Assembly (NCBI GenBank): GCA_029255685.2
Contig: CM055314.2
Span: 1,878,399 to 1,942,398 of the forward strand
Reading direction: 5' to 3'
Length of the DNA stretch: 64,000 nucleotides
Origin: Silene conica
Taxonomy: Eukaryota > Streptophyta > Magnoliopsida > Caryophyllales > Caryophyllaceae
Notes under the pieces: generated by a model
The model's database searches: none
Seen by the model: only the letters and a program-made list of their open reading frames with translations
What the model was told of the DNA's origin: nothing
Program-made: the position numbers and the translations under genes
Shown here: positions 43,470 to 53,461 of the stretch, piece by piece
How the letters are laid out: each line of letters begins with the position of its first letter
How positions within the stretch are numbered: position 1 is the stretch's first letter

Positions 43470-46400
43470 TCAAGGGAAATACTGTTGAAGGCATTCTTTT
43501 AACTTTTGGAACGTCACGGGCTTCGATACAAAGGAATCCATGCCATTCGCGAAACATTCCTCTGCACTTTCCGACAATGCATTTGCAGTCATCTGTTCAG
43601 ATCATATCAAAAGCCATAGTCAGTATGCGCGCACCCCACCTCTCTTACACTAGGTCGAATTCAAAAAACGGGCTGCTACTCCCAAATAGGGATGTCATTG
43701 GGGCGGGTACAAGTGGATACTGTCCCGCACCCGCCCTAGTTGGGGCGGGGACGGGTAGAGCTTTGGCAGGTGGTGGGGCGGGGACGGGTACGAAGGTGGG
43801 GATGGTTTTTGCGTGATATCCACTTCATATCCACCTACCCGCCAATTAATACAAAAATTAATACCATTATTACGATAGTTTTACAAATATTATTTTGTTA
43901 TAATCAAGACGTAATGTTAAAAATAGCTATTTTATAAAGTATTTACCAACTTTTTTGGTAAATACCTAAAATTATATAAACAAATTCTTGAAAATAGAAA
44001 TTAATAGTGATTAAACCAACCTGTCGGAAAAAAGCTAGGAAAAATTTATGGTATAGCGACTTAATGGGTAGGTGGGGCGGGGATGGTTTTGGAAACTTGT
44101 ATCTGCTGGGTGGTGGGGCGGGGATGGATACGAGGTTTTCTTGATGGGTACGGGTACGGGTACGGGAGCCTATATCCAGCATCGCCCCGCCGCAATAACA
44201 TCCCTACTCCTAAATCAAGTAGAAACCAGAAAGATAAGATGACATACGGCAATAATAGGAATTCTGGGAGTAGATGAATCTGGAAACTGCAAGGCTGAAT
44301 CCATGAGCTGATCAATTCCCGCCTCTGCAGCCGCTTCCCAGTTGCCTGTTTCCTCAAAGGAACGTATGATTCTCGTTGCCTGAAGTCCGTCCATAACTGG
44401 CATGCATACATCCTGCATTTACTCTATACATTAGCATTTAGTTTGTAAAGCCAAAAGCATTTTCCGAGTTAATACAAATGATTTTTACCATCAAAACAAG
44501 GTCATAACTACGACTCTGAACTGCTCGAATAGCTTCAATTCCGTTGTTCACGACGTCTATGCTGTGGCCCATCTGTTTCATCATTGAAGTTGTCACCATC
44601 ACATTAATCTTGTTATCTTCCACCAGAAGAATTTTAGGTTTTACTTCTGGTTTGCTGGTTGCAGTACTTTCAAGGCTTCTATCACACGCCTGCGTCTGAC
44701 ACGGTTTTGCAGGATCATTGGTTTTTCCGAGTTGAGCACTACCATCCATGGCAGATGTCCCATGCTCAGATTGCGCACTGTTTCCTTCATCTCCACGAAG
44801 AACACTAGTGCCACTAAACTGCGCATCAGCATTACCACTGCGCTTTGAAGAACCCTCAGATAACGCCTCATCCAAATCCACGTGGGAACATGCATTGGCT
44901 AGCGATGCCACCTCTTTGGTAGTAGCGTGAGGGAATGCAGGAGCGTTTTCTGACACGGGGTTGATGTCGGGAAGTCCACTATATCCGTAAGTACTCTGTG
45001 TCCTGCTGGAATTAAACAGGGAAGAACCTAATGTTCCTGGCTGAAACAGGAAGTATCCAGCAGTCAAATCTTCAGCTTCTGTATCGTTTCCTTGGCCGTG
45101 AGCATCTGGAAGCTCATCAGGATCATCTGAATCATTCCCTGAATTTGAAGAGACCCTATACGGAAGTTCAAATGTAAATGTCGATCCACAATGCTCTTTG
45201 CTACTTACTGTCAGATGACCTCCCATCAGCTCAACCTGCACAAGTGTCCAAACATCAATTGACGCGCCAAAACACGCGCCATCAATCTTAACAAAAGGTG
45301 GCAATCGGGTCACTCGGGTCGGTTACAGGTCGAGTCAAAGCAGGTCGGGTTATATCGGGTTCGGGTTATGTCGGGTCAGTGACGGGTTCGAGTCGGTTCG
45401 GTTCATGTCGGGTCATCTTCGCGTCGGGTCATCAACAGGTGACAATTAGGGTCGGGTCATTAGCGGGTCATATATTTATATATTTAGTTTTAGATGATAA
45501 TTTTATGTTTAATTAATGGATAGATGTATTAATTGAAGTTTAAGTTAAAATAATTAAGAAGATTTATCAATTTGGTGTCATTTAAACCATTAGTAAGCCA
45601 GTTCATTATAACGTCATCTATCAGGTTGAGAAATATCGGGTCACAGGCGGGCCGGGCCGGGTCGTGTTCGGGTTGGACAAAATAATGCTGCTATCGGTTA
45701 GCGGGTCGGGTCAGTTCGGTTTCAGTTCGCCCAATTCTCGGGTTGTATCAGGTCGGGTTCGGGCGGGTCTGGTCGGGTTCATCGGGTCGGATCATCTTTT
45801 GCCAGCTCTAATCTGAACCATACTAGTCAAACATGACAAGAAAAATGTTTCTGGGACATCCTCCAAATTTTACAAAGCTAGGATATTACTAAATTGGCAA
45901 GTAGAAGCAGAAATTACCAGCTGTTTGCAAATGGCAAGGCCTAGTCCAGTTCCACCATACTTCCGAGCATGATCCGCACTGGCTTGCATGTACTTTTTAA
46001 ATAATGTCGGCAAAGCATGCTCTTTTACAAAAAAAAAATAAAGTGAGCGTGAATATACTATGGCAAAAGGTTCGAAAAAAGGTAAAGGCAGTAGTGAAAC
46101 CTGCGATTCCAATGCCAGTGTCATACACGTCACAGCGTATCCATACAGTCTGTGATTGAGATTGAGCAGCATAGCCTCTGTCGTCCACAAACGCAGTTTC
46201 CCCTCCCTTGCTCGGGGTTTTAGGTTCATCTATTTTGTTTTGACCACCATATGGAGTTTCTCCTTGCTTTTCGTTGCTCGCAGTGTGATCATTTTCAAAT
46301 TTCTGATCTCCTTCTCCATTATACGGAGCTGGCACTACATAAAGCCGTATTCCAACTTTGCCTTCATGGGTGAATTTAATCGCGTTGCTGATCAGATTAG

Positions 46401-49400
46401 TCAAAATTTGCCTAATCCTCAGAACATCGCCAATCACCTGAAACCCATGTTGCCGACAAAGTTAGACTGTTTTCATGTACAGAAAATATACAGGGAATTA
46501 TATTCGAAATTTAACTAGCAGAATGCTGCCCTGGACTGAATACTACAGGTTAAGCGACAACATTCAACATTGAGTTACATGAATGCAGTATTAGGAATAT
46601 TAATAATAGTTGAGCCTCAACCATCACCTTAAGGTTTTGATTGAGACGGTTCATCTATCATGGTATCAGAGCCAGTGTGACCGAAGGTCACGGGTTCAAA
46701 TCCTGGCAACCTCAAAACCCCTCGAAAACTCACGAAGTGGAAACCCAGCACACGTTATGGGGGGCCTGTGCAAACTAACCATTTTTCAAGCCCAATGGGC
46801 ATTCGAGTGAGTGAGCGTATTAGGAATATTAATAATAGTTGAGCCTCAACCATCACCTTAAGGTTTTGGTTGAGATGGTTCATCTATCATGGTATCAAAG
46901 TCAGTGTGACCGAAGGTCACGGGTTCAAATCCTGACAACCTCAAAACCCCTCGACAACTCACGAAGTGGAAACCCAGCACACGGTATGGGGGGCCTGTGC
47001 AAACTAACCACTCTTCAAGCCCAATGGGCATTCGAGTGAGGGGGCGTATTAGGAATATTAATAATAGTTGAGCCTCAACCATCACCTTAAGGTTTTGGTT
47101 GAGATGGTTCATCTATCATGCAGAGCACAGACAGGTTTCAATACGATACAAACTGAAGGTGTTACCTCTATAGGAACATCATCTGAGATATGTCCTTCCA
47201 ATGTTAGTATCTTCCTCAAGGATGCAGCAGCAGTTTGAAGAACATGCCGTACCACTTCTCTTGGTCTGAACTTTGTCGCTTCCAACCTCATAACTCCTGA
47301 CTCCCATCATAACAAATGGATCCAAAATGTTAGATTATGATGACAGTGACTCGACTTAAGGTTCTTTAAGATGCGCGTTAAAACAAAGAAAAGATTCAGA
47401 CCTGACTCGACTTTTGACAGGTCAAGGATGTCATTTATAAGTTGAAGCACCAAGTCTCCTGAAGAAATCATAACATTCAATAATTCTCGTTGTTGTCTAT
47501 CCAGAGTTGTGGTCGATAGAATATCTGCCATGCCTACAACTCCAGTTAACGGTGATCTAATCTCATGAGACATGGTTGCTAGCATTTGTTTAGCTCTCAT
47601 TGTTTCCTCTGAAATAGTTGAGCAGATATATATATATATATATTAGACCAAATGCTCAACGCTCCGGCATCAAACCAAAACTCATAGATTTCTGCCCTAC
47701 CCGTTATATGTATCGTCTTGTTGAGCTCCGTCTCCATTGCTCTCTGCACAGCTATCTCCTCCCGGAGCTTTGCCATTCTTTCTCTTTTTCTGACCTGTTG
47801 ACAAATCACAAATTTATGAGAACTTTCTGAAGACTGACATTGAGGTCTTCACTAAAACATGTTCCTAACCAAGTAATGTTAGTCCAGTGGTAACTGAGTT
47901 AAACCTTAAAGCTTGCAGAAATGCAGGAGTTGAGAGGTCTCAGGTTCGATTACCAGCTAGGGCGATGATCACTTAGCCACTGCAGCCCCCGAAGGGGTGG
48001 CTTACATGATCCATGTGGTGGTGCGGGAATGCATGGGCCCGGGGATTAAACCCGTCGTCACCAAAAAAAATAAAACATGTTCCTAATTCATAATAGGAAT
48101 ATTAATAATAGTTGGGTCTCAACCATCACCTCACGGGTTCGAATCCTGACAACCTCAAAAACCCTCAAAAAACCCACGAAGAGGAAACCAGTGCACGGTA
48201 TAGGGGAACCTGTGCAAACTAACCACTCTTCAAGCCCATCGGGCATTTGAGTGAGGGAGCGTAATAGGAATATTAATAATAGTCGGGCTTCAACCATTCT
48301 AACTAACGAGTATTACTCTAAAAGCCTCAAACGAAGTGCCTGTCTAGAGGGTTAGATATACGTAACCTAAACCTTACGATCACCAAATTATACACACCGC
48401 GCGGATAAAACATTAGAGAGGAACTGACCTGATCTGTAATATCCATGCCGATGTAATTGATACCAATTGTATCTCCTGCCTTATTAAGCACAGGTTCCAC
48501 ATATATTAAAAATGTTTTAGATCCAAATAGTTCCGTCTCAAATGTTATTTCTCTTTTTCCAGGTAATCCTCGTTCTAGGACTTCTCTCTTGAAGTCCAGG
48601 GATTCCTTTACTCCCGCACCAGAGAAAATTTCCGTATCTGTTTTCCCAATAATGTCCTGATAAAGAATAACACAAGTTTATGTATGGCACAACACACCCA
48701 TGTCAAGTGTCGAGAATTCAACAAATAATTGCTTACTGCCTCTTTGAAGCTTGGATAGTGGTTGTAGATGAAACGGTAGCGCAATTCCTTATCCTGTTAT
48801 AAAACCGTCCAATTAGAACCAAAAACGCATAAGGCCTCGTTCTTTCTGGCTTAATTTCAGCTTCTTTCAATTTTGGTTGGTTGTATTCCGTTAAGTTTTA
48901 TTTACCTTCAATAAATTATTTTCAATTAATCTCTTCACAAAAGTAACTTTTAATTCAACTAAATTCGCTCCAGCTCAATTCCACTCAATTTAGTTCAATT
49001 ATGCTCTACTCCAATTTATTCAATTCAGCTCGTTTCAGCCGAAAAGAACAGGGCCTAAATAGTACTGATTAGTGATTACCAATGGTTTGTAGGCTTACCA
49101 TATGACCAAGAACAATGGGCGCGTTCTGAAGGATAAAATGTATGAAGTTATCAGCTCGTTTAAGCATGTCGGACAATTCTTGAACAGGTGAAGATTGTTT
49201 CTCCATATTCTTAATACTGTCCTCCAACTTCTCCATTAAAACCCGTTCTCTCTGCCTACTTTCCTCCAACATTTTCTCGAGGAACACCGCCCTTTGTTTC
49301 CAGTACACAACCGTATCATATTCCGCATCAATCTCAAGCCCTTTACTTTCTGCAGGCACCTCATATTTTTTCTTTGGCGCGACTTTATTGTAATCATATA

Positions 49401-49815
49401 GCTTTTCAAGTACAGAAATAGGATGCCTTTCGCTAGCAATTCTATCATTATCAAAACGATACTGCTCTAAGATCTCCAACCGCTTGAGCTCAGCCTCTTC
49501 TCGCTGCTTGCTCAGGTGATCAACCTCTTCTCTCAGCAAGCGAACAGCATTCGCTTGCTTGTATTCCCAGTGCTGTACCAGGTACGACAACTGAGACGAA
49601 CCCTTTTCACTCTGACCCGTCATTTCATTCAGATGTTCCAAATCGCCCTCAGACGGTTCCGAATTGATTGCAACTTCCTTTAACATATCCTGATCTGCCC
49701 TCGGCCTATCTACGTTGAATTGAGTCCCGGCTTTATTTACACCTTCAGGCCACATAGCCGTAAACTCGTCTTCAACCTCCATATTATCATCATCTAAAAA
49801 CTCCTCCATACTCAT
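43470..49815 (-). CDS. AHK5: Cytosolic hybrid histidine kinase, AHK5/CKI2-like
   Basis: Eleven exons on the minus strand: 49815-49099, 48793-48737, 48656-48429, 47794-47701, 47608-47402, 47296-47166, 46437-46101, 46021-45918, 45235-44489, 44412-44248, 43592-43470. Phases agree; 969 residues (AHK5 is 922). There is no transmembrane segment. The order is an acidic N-terminus and coiled-coil-prone region (to about 230), a PAS-like domain (about 232-334), then the kinase: H box [13 protein letters not shown] (H380), N box [14 protein letters not shown]1 DTGIGIAE and G2 [14 protein letters not shown] long Ser/Asp-rich linker leads to the receiver [15 protein letters not shown] with phospho-acceptor D875 in [13 protein letters not shown] and K953 in SKPVT. 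It should pass phosphate from His to Asp and on to HPt proteins. AHK5 acts in redox, stomatal and root signalling; that role is by orthology. At least four transposon types sit in its introns, yet no exon is damaged. Confidence 0.95.
43687..44206. mobile_element. hAT-like element with TAGGGATGT ends, GGGGCGGG-rich
   Basis: The ends TAGGGATGTCATTGGGGCGGG and CCCCGCCGCAATAACATCCCTA are imperfect inverted repeats. CTCCCAAA (43679-43686) and CTCCTAAA (44207-44214) form an 8-bp duplication with one mismatch. GGGGCGGGGACGGGTA-type runs lie near both ends, with an AT-rich middle. It lies in the last intron of the histidine kinase. Confidence 0.82.
45294..45812. mobile_element. CGGGTC-rich TIR element in histidine-kinase intron
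   Basis: It starts AAAGGTGGCAATCGGGTC and ends GGATCATCTTTTGCCAGCTCTA. That pattern (GAGCTGGCAAA..) is typical of a plant hAT family. Both ends are dense in CGGGTC/CGGGTT words, with an AT-rich centre. Target duplication was not resolved. Confidence 0.6.
46589..47118 (+). mobile_element. Tandem TRIM: three 72-bp LTRs and two internal bodies
   Basis: The LTRs lie at 46589-46660, 46818-46889 and 47047-47118, each 72 bp, starting TATTAGGAATATTAATAATAG and ending TTCATCTATCA. Each of the first two is followed by a tRNA-Met primer site, TGGTATCAGAGCC or TGGTATCAAAGTC, and an internal body of 157 bp with GGTCACGGGTTCAAATCCTG and CACGAAGTGGAAACCCAGCAC. The whole is flanked by a perfect 5-bp duplication TGCAG (46584-46588, 47119-47123). 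There is no coding sequence, so it is non-autonomous. It lies in a histidine-kinase intron. Confidence 0.95.
47869..48070 (+). mobile_element. SINE, full copy with 16-bp target duplication
   Basis: Plus-strand copy of the family at 41597. It starts CCAAGTAATGTTAGTCCAGT, has the B box AGGTTCGATTACC and ends CGTCGTCACC plus an A tail. TAAAACATGTTCCTAA flanks both sides (47853-47868, 48071-48086). It lies in a histidine-kinase intron, in reverse orientation to the gene. Confidence 0.93.
48091..48297 (+). mobile_element. TRIM copy with truncated LTRs
   Basis: The left LTR is cut after CCTCAACC-type text (TCAACCATCACC) and joins directly to the tRNA-like TCACGGGTTCGAATCCTGAC, so the primer site is deleted. 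The body and a partial right LTR (AATAGGAATATTAATAATAG) follow. It lies immediately next to the SINE, in the same intron. Confidence 0.8.
48833..49055. mobile_element. PIF/Harbinger-like MITE with TAA target duplication
   Basis: The ends GGCCTCGTTCTTTC and GAAAAGAACAGGGCC are inverted repeats, flanked by TAA on each side (48830-48832, 49056-49058). The interior is AT-rich with AATTCAGCTC-type words. It lies in intron 1 of the histidine kinase. Confidence 0.8.
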
Positions 49816-50126
49816 CGATACTCAAGCTAACTAGAAACCCGATTCAATAAATCTTCATCCCAGATTCAACAATCCGATAGAACTCAGCTCAAAAAGACTC
49901 GGAACGCAGAAAAATGGCCAGTCAATTATGTCCTGATGAACATAAAGGAAAAGACAATTCTTTTGTGACATAACATCAAACAGTAAAATTCCAATTACCA
50001 GATGAAAATGAAAACAGTAACCCTCCCTTCAGAAACAACGCGAATTTTACCATTTCAGTTTTAATTTCTTTACCTATAAGACGACTCTCGATGAAAAAAA
50101 ATTATCCGGGTGCCTTAAAGGTAAGA

Positions 50127-50275
50127 GGAATATTAATAATAGTTGGGCTTCAACCATCACCTTAAGGTTTTGGTTGAGATGGTTATCTATCGTGGTACCA
50201 GAGCCAGTGTGATCATGGGATCGGATCCTAGCAACCTCAAAAAACTCACGAAGTGGAAACCCAGCACACGATATA
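50127..50275 (+). mobile_element. TRIM fragment upstream of the histidine kinase
   Basis: A nearly complete LTR (GAATATTAATAATAGTTGGG...GGTTATCTATCG) is followed by primer site TGGTACCAGAGCC and the first part of the body, ending near CCCAGCACACGATAT. There is no second LTR. It lies about 310 bp upstream of the histidine-kinase ATG, in opposite orientation to that gene. Confidence 0.8.
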
Positions 50276-50303
50276 GGTTACTGGTACATAGAGACTATTT
50301 GCA

Positions 50304-50648
50304 GATTGTTAAATTCAACAACGGGTCTGGGCCACACCTGAATCCACTCTAAAACCAATTGGCAATAGAGGGAGTACTGTACTCCCCTTGCCGATAATCC
50401 TCACATATGGGACTTTCGGGTTTCTTCACATAGATGACTCTTATAATGCAAATGTTATTTTTCATTGAAAGAAAGTCGATTAAATTCAACAACGGGTCTG
50501 GCCACACCTGAATCCACTCTGAAACCAATTGGCAATAGAGGGAGTACTGTACTCCCCTTGCCGATAATCCTCACATGTGGGACTTTCGGGTTTCTTTCAC
50601 ACAGATGACTCTTATAATGCAAATGTTATTTTTCATTGAAAGAAAGTC
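50304..50648. repeat. Tandem duplication of about 175 bp
   Basis: The segment from TTAAATTCAACAACGGGTCT through GTTATTTTTCATTGAAAGAA occurs twice head to tail (about 50309-50475 and 50478-50645). There are only a few differences, so the event is recent. It contains TAGAGGGAGTACTGTACTCC and lies in the upstream region of the histidine kinase. Confidence 0.9.
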
Positions 50649-52010
50649 ATAATTTAGTGAGTCATTTTGCTTTATTCCATCGTATTCGCGACCATAACTG
50701 AGAAATTTCCCTAGGAAAAAAGGTTATGAATGATGATGCTAAGATGAAACAATCATCATCATCATCATCATGATCATCATCAAAGTGCAAAAAGGCAATG
50801 ATCACAAGTCAAACTGAAGAAACCCATCAAATAAAACACAGAATTGAGATGAAAAAGAAGACATAAAAAGCAAGAATTTTCTAACCTTGGAAAATGGGAT
50901 TTAATGTCAACTTAGAAAAGATGCAGCAACAACAACACTTGCAACAGAAAACAGTACTGACACAGTGGAAGTACATAAACAGATATTGAAAAATGAAGAA
51001 GATGGTATTTAGATAGATCTGAAAATATTAGCAAAAACATGTCTTGAAATCATCAGTCAATTACAGAGAGAGAGAAGAGAGGAGAAGGAGCATGTGATGA
51101 GAGAAAACAAGAAGTATTACTATAATACTTAGCTGAATATAATATAAAACCTATTGACATTAAAATAAAGAAATGGGTTCAAGTAGTACTAAGTCTAAAA
51201 CTTAAAAGTAGTGGAAATAAAAAAAATCGAAAATAAAACTCTGGTGTCGTGTCTTCTGGGAGGACCGTATTGGTATTGGTTTAGGTGTAAGGAATACGGA
51301 AATATAAAAAAAGTTAAAAATGAAGAGGGAGGAAGGGAGGGAGGCATGTGCATGCATATTAGCTTTGTTTAAATTAAGAATAATAACCCATCTTGTTGTT
51401 TTTATAATTATAATGATGATGATGATGATCACTGTACTAGTCTGTCTAAACAGCTTTATTAGGGTTTGATTAGATTCATCTTTTTTTCTTTCTTTCTGGT
51501 TCTGGTTCAGGTGCAGGTGCAGGAGGTGCATGAGAGTCAGGGGAGTTTTTCTGTTTTTAAAATGTTGAGCTTTCAATGATGCCATTGTTTTGCCGCTTCC
51601 TTTGATCCTAAACTCCCAACTCTACTAAGGTAGGGTAGGCCTCACACAAGCTAATATTTAAATGGTTCTTGTCTATCTTTATAGGTAACTCATTTGAAAA
51701 ACGACTCGATCGAGGATCTCGTGGAAAATCTCTAGTATTATCAAGTATGTGAAACTTGATCGCTTTTGTAAAGCCAATAAGATTGCTGACTGAATGGGTT
51801 CTGTTGGATATTCATGTCCAACACTTACGAGGTGGGTTGAAAGTCGGTGGCTTCAACTTACTTTACTCATTCGAAAGGATGAGATGGGTTGTTCATATCC
51901 AAGAGGATCAAACTAGTTTTCTTACCTTATTAAAATAAAATAAAATAAAAACGACTCTATCTTTTTGTTGGGTTGTGTTTTTTCATATACGGATTTTGTT
52001 AGATACTTAT
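50649..52010. other. Intergenic region between histidine kinase and transporter, with small microsatellites
   Basis: No coding gene is supported. It has CATCAT repeats at about 50753-50782 and 51414-51430 and a GAGAGAGAGAAGAGAGG stretch near 51065. Non-coding 5' exons of the histidine kinase may lie here (for example before the donor-like AAGGTTAGAA on the minus strand near 50885), but I cannot prove them. Confidence 0.4.
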
Positions 52011-52230
52011 AGGCACGGAACAGGGACTGACAATCTTTAAACCACACTGAATCGTCTTCGCTTTTCTAATAGAATATTTCGACTCTTAATCCGTGCCTGA
52101 ATTACTTCGAAGTTCCTATTGAGATAAGACGGTGACACTCTGGTTTTTGGCACAAAAACAGAGACGTAAAATCAGAAATAATTTATGAAGATTGTTAATG
52201 ATTTTAGATGTAAAATTTGATGAAGAGTTT
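52011..52230. repeat. Dispersed repeat, copy B (partner at 4575-4805)
   Basis: Same orientation and wording as the copy at 4575 (GAATCGTCTTCG, TAGAATATTTCGAC, GAGATAAGACGGTG, GGCACAAAAACAGAGACG), with an internal rearrangement of the TTAAT..GTGCCTG part. No coding sequence. Confidence 0.7.
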
Positions 52231-52269
52231 TTCTGTAAAACTTTCTCATTGCGTTTTATAATGTCCAAA

Positions 52270-53330
52270 TGCCCAACAATGAAAATTAGACCTATCAAAA
52301 CCTGACCTGACCAGAAATCGAACGTAACCCGACCCGAAAGTAACCCGTAAATAACCCGTTTGTTCAACCTGAACCTGTTTTGACTCGTAAACAGCGGGTC
52401 AAAACTCAAAACCCGGCCCGCAGCGAGTTGACCGTTGGGTCAAGTCAATGTATCATTTTTAAGTACACAATGTCATATAGGTATTGATCACTTATAATTT
52501 TTGAAGAGAAATATGTATATATGCGATATGTCACGTCATCACATCAAACAACATGCCACGTCATCATTTTAAAGTGTGTGTCGCGCCGTCACTTTCACCG
52601 TAGTACATCGAACTGCATTCTATGTCAGCACCACCAACTCATCACCTCGTACCACATGCTACGTCAACACATCGAAGTGCGTGTTACGCCTTCACTTTCA
52701 CTATCGTACGTCAAATTACATTCCACATTAACAATGTCACCTCATCATTTGGATGGACCACATGCTACGTTATCACCTTCAAATGTGTGTCACACTGTTA
52801 CTTTCACCTCATTCCACATCATCATTGCCACCTCATCACCTAGGACCGTGTCACACCGTCACTTTCACCGTATTACGTCAAATTAAACCGCACTCCACGT
52901 CAACACTGCCACCTCATCACCTCAGATCACATGTCACGTCATCATTATTATCTTATTTGAGTCTCATTATCGTACTTAGCGAGTTAGTATGGGTGATGAT
53001 GACGATAACGATGGTGATAGCGAAAATGGTGACAATTAAGTTAACTAAGACAAGTAAGAGGAGAGACAACGTATAAAGGATAAAAATTACGATATAAAAG
53101 AAGTTTTAGAAAATGCGAGAAAAAAATGTTGATTCGTATTTTCACCCAAACCCGACCGAGAAACCGTATAAATGTAACCCGACTCAAAATACACCCGACC
53201 CGTATTTTACACGAACCCGAAACTATCCGATCCGTAACCCGCCCATTCGATCCATTTGACGGATCCAAGAAAAAAGTTTATGTCATACCGTCACTTTCAC
53301 CGTACGTACGCAAAGTATACTCTGAAAATG
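52270..53330. repeat. Element with ACCCGACCC-rich ends and tandem CACGTCATCA repeats inside
   Basis: Near 52290-52440 and 53145-53265 the sequence is rich in AACCCGACCC/CCCGTAAATAACCC words, in the style of the 45294 family. Between them, 52520-52945 holds about five degenerate units of 70-100 bp with CACTTTCACCGTA, CACCTCATCACC and CATGTCACGTCATC. A TIR element with an expanded internal satellite is a fair reading; the boundaries are approximate. Confidence 0.55.
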
Positions 53331-53461
53331 TGAATAGATCTGGGGAATTTGGGAGTGTAACTGTGTAACTGTTTTCTCAATTATTTGGTTTCTTTGTCTT
53401 CTTCAATGGTGCTTTAACATTAACAACATCACTCTCTATTCTCAATTTACATTCCGTTTCA

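Noticed and set aside
46610-47112. Repeated reading frames (LNHHLKVL.., LRSLTQMP..) in the TRIM copies
   Set aside because: They are incidental frames of the TRIM, recurring wherever the element occurs, with stops and shifts between copies.
51202-51585. 127-residue frame upstream of the histidine kinase
   Set aside because: Composed of simple-sequence (ATC)n and Lys/Asn-rich text; no start context or family features.
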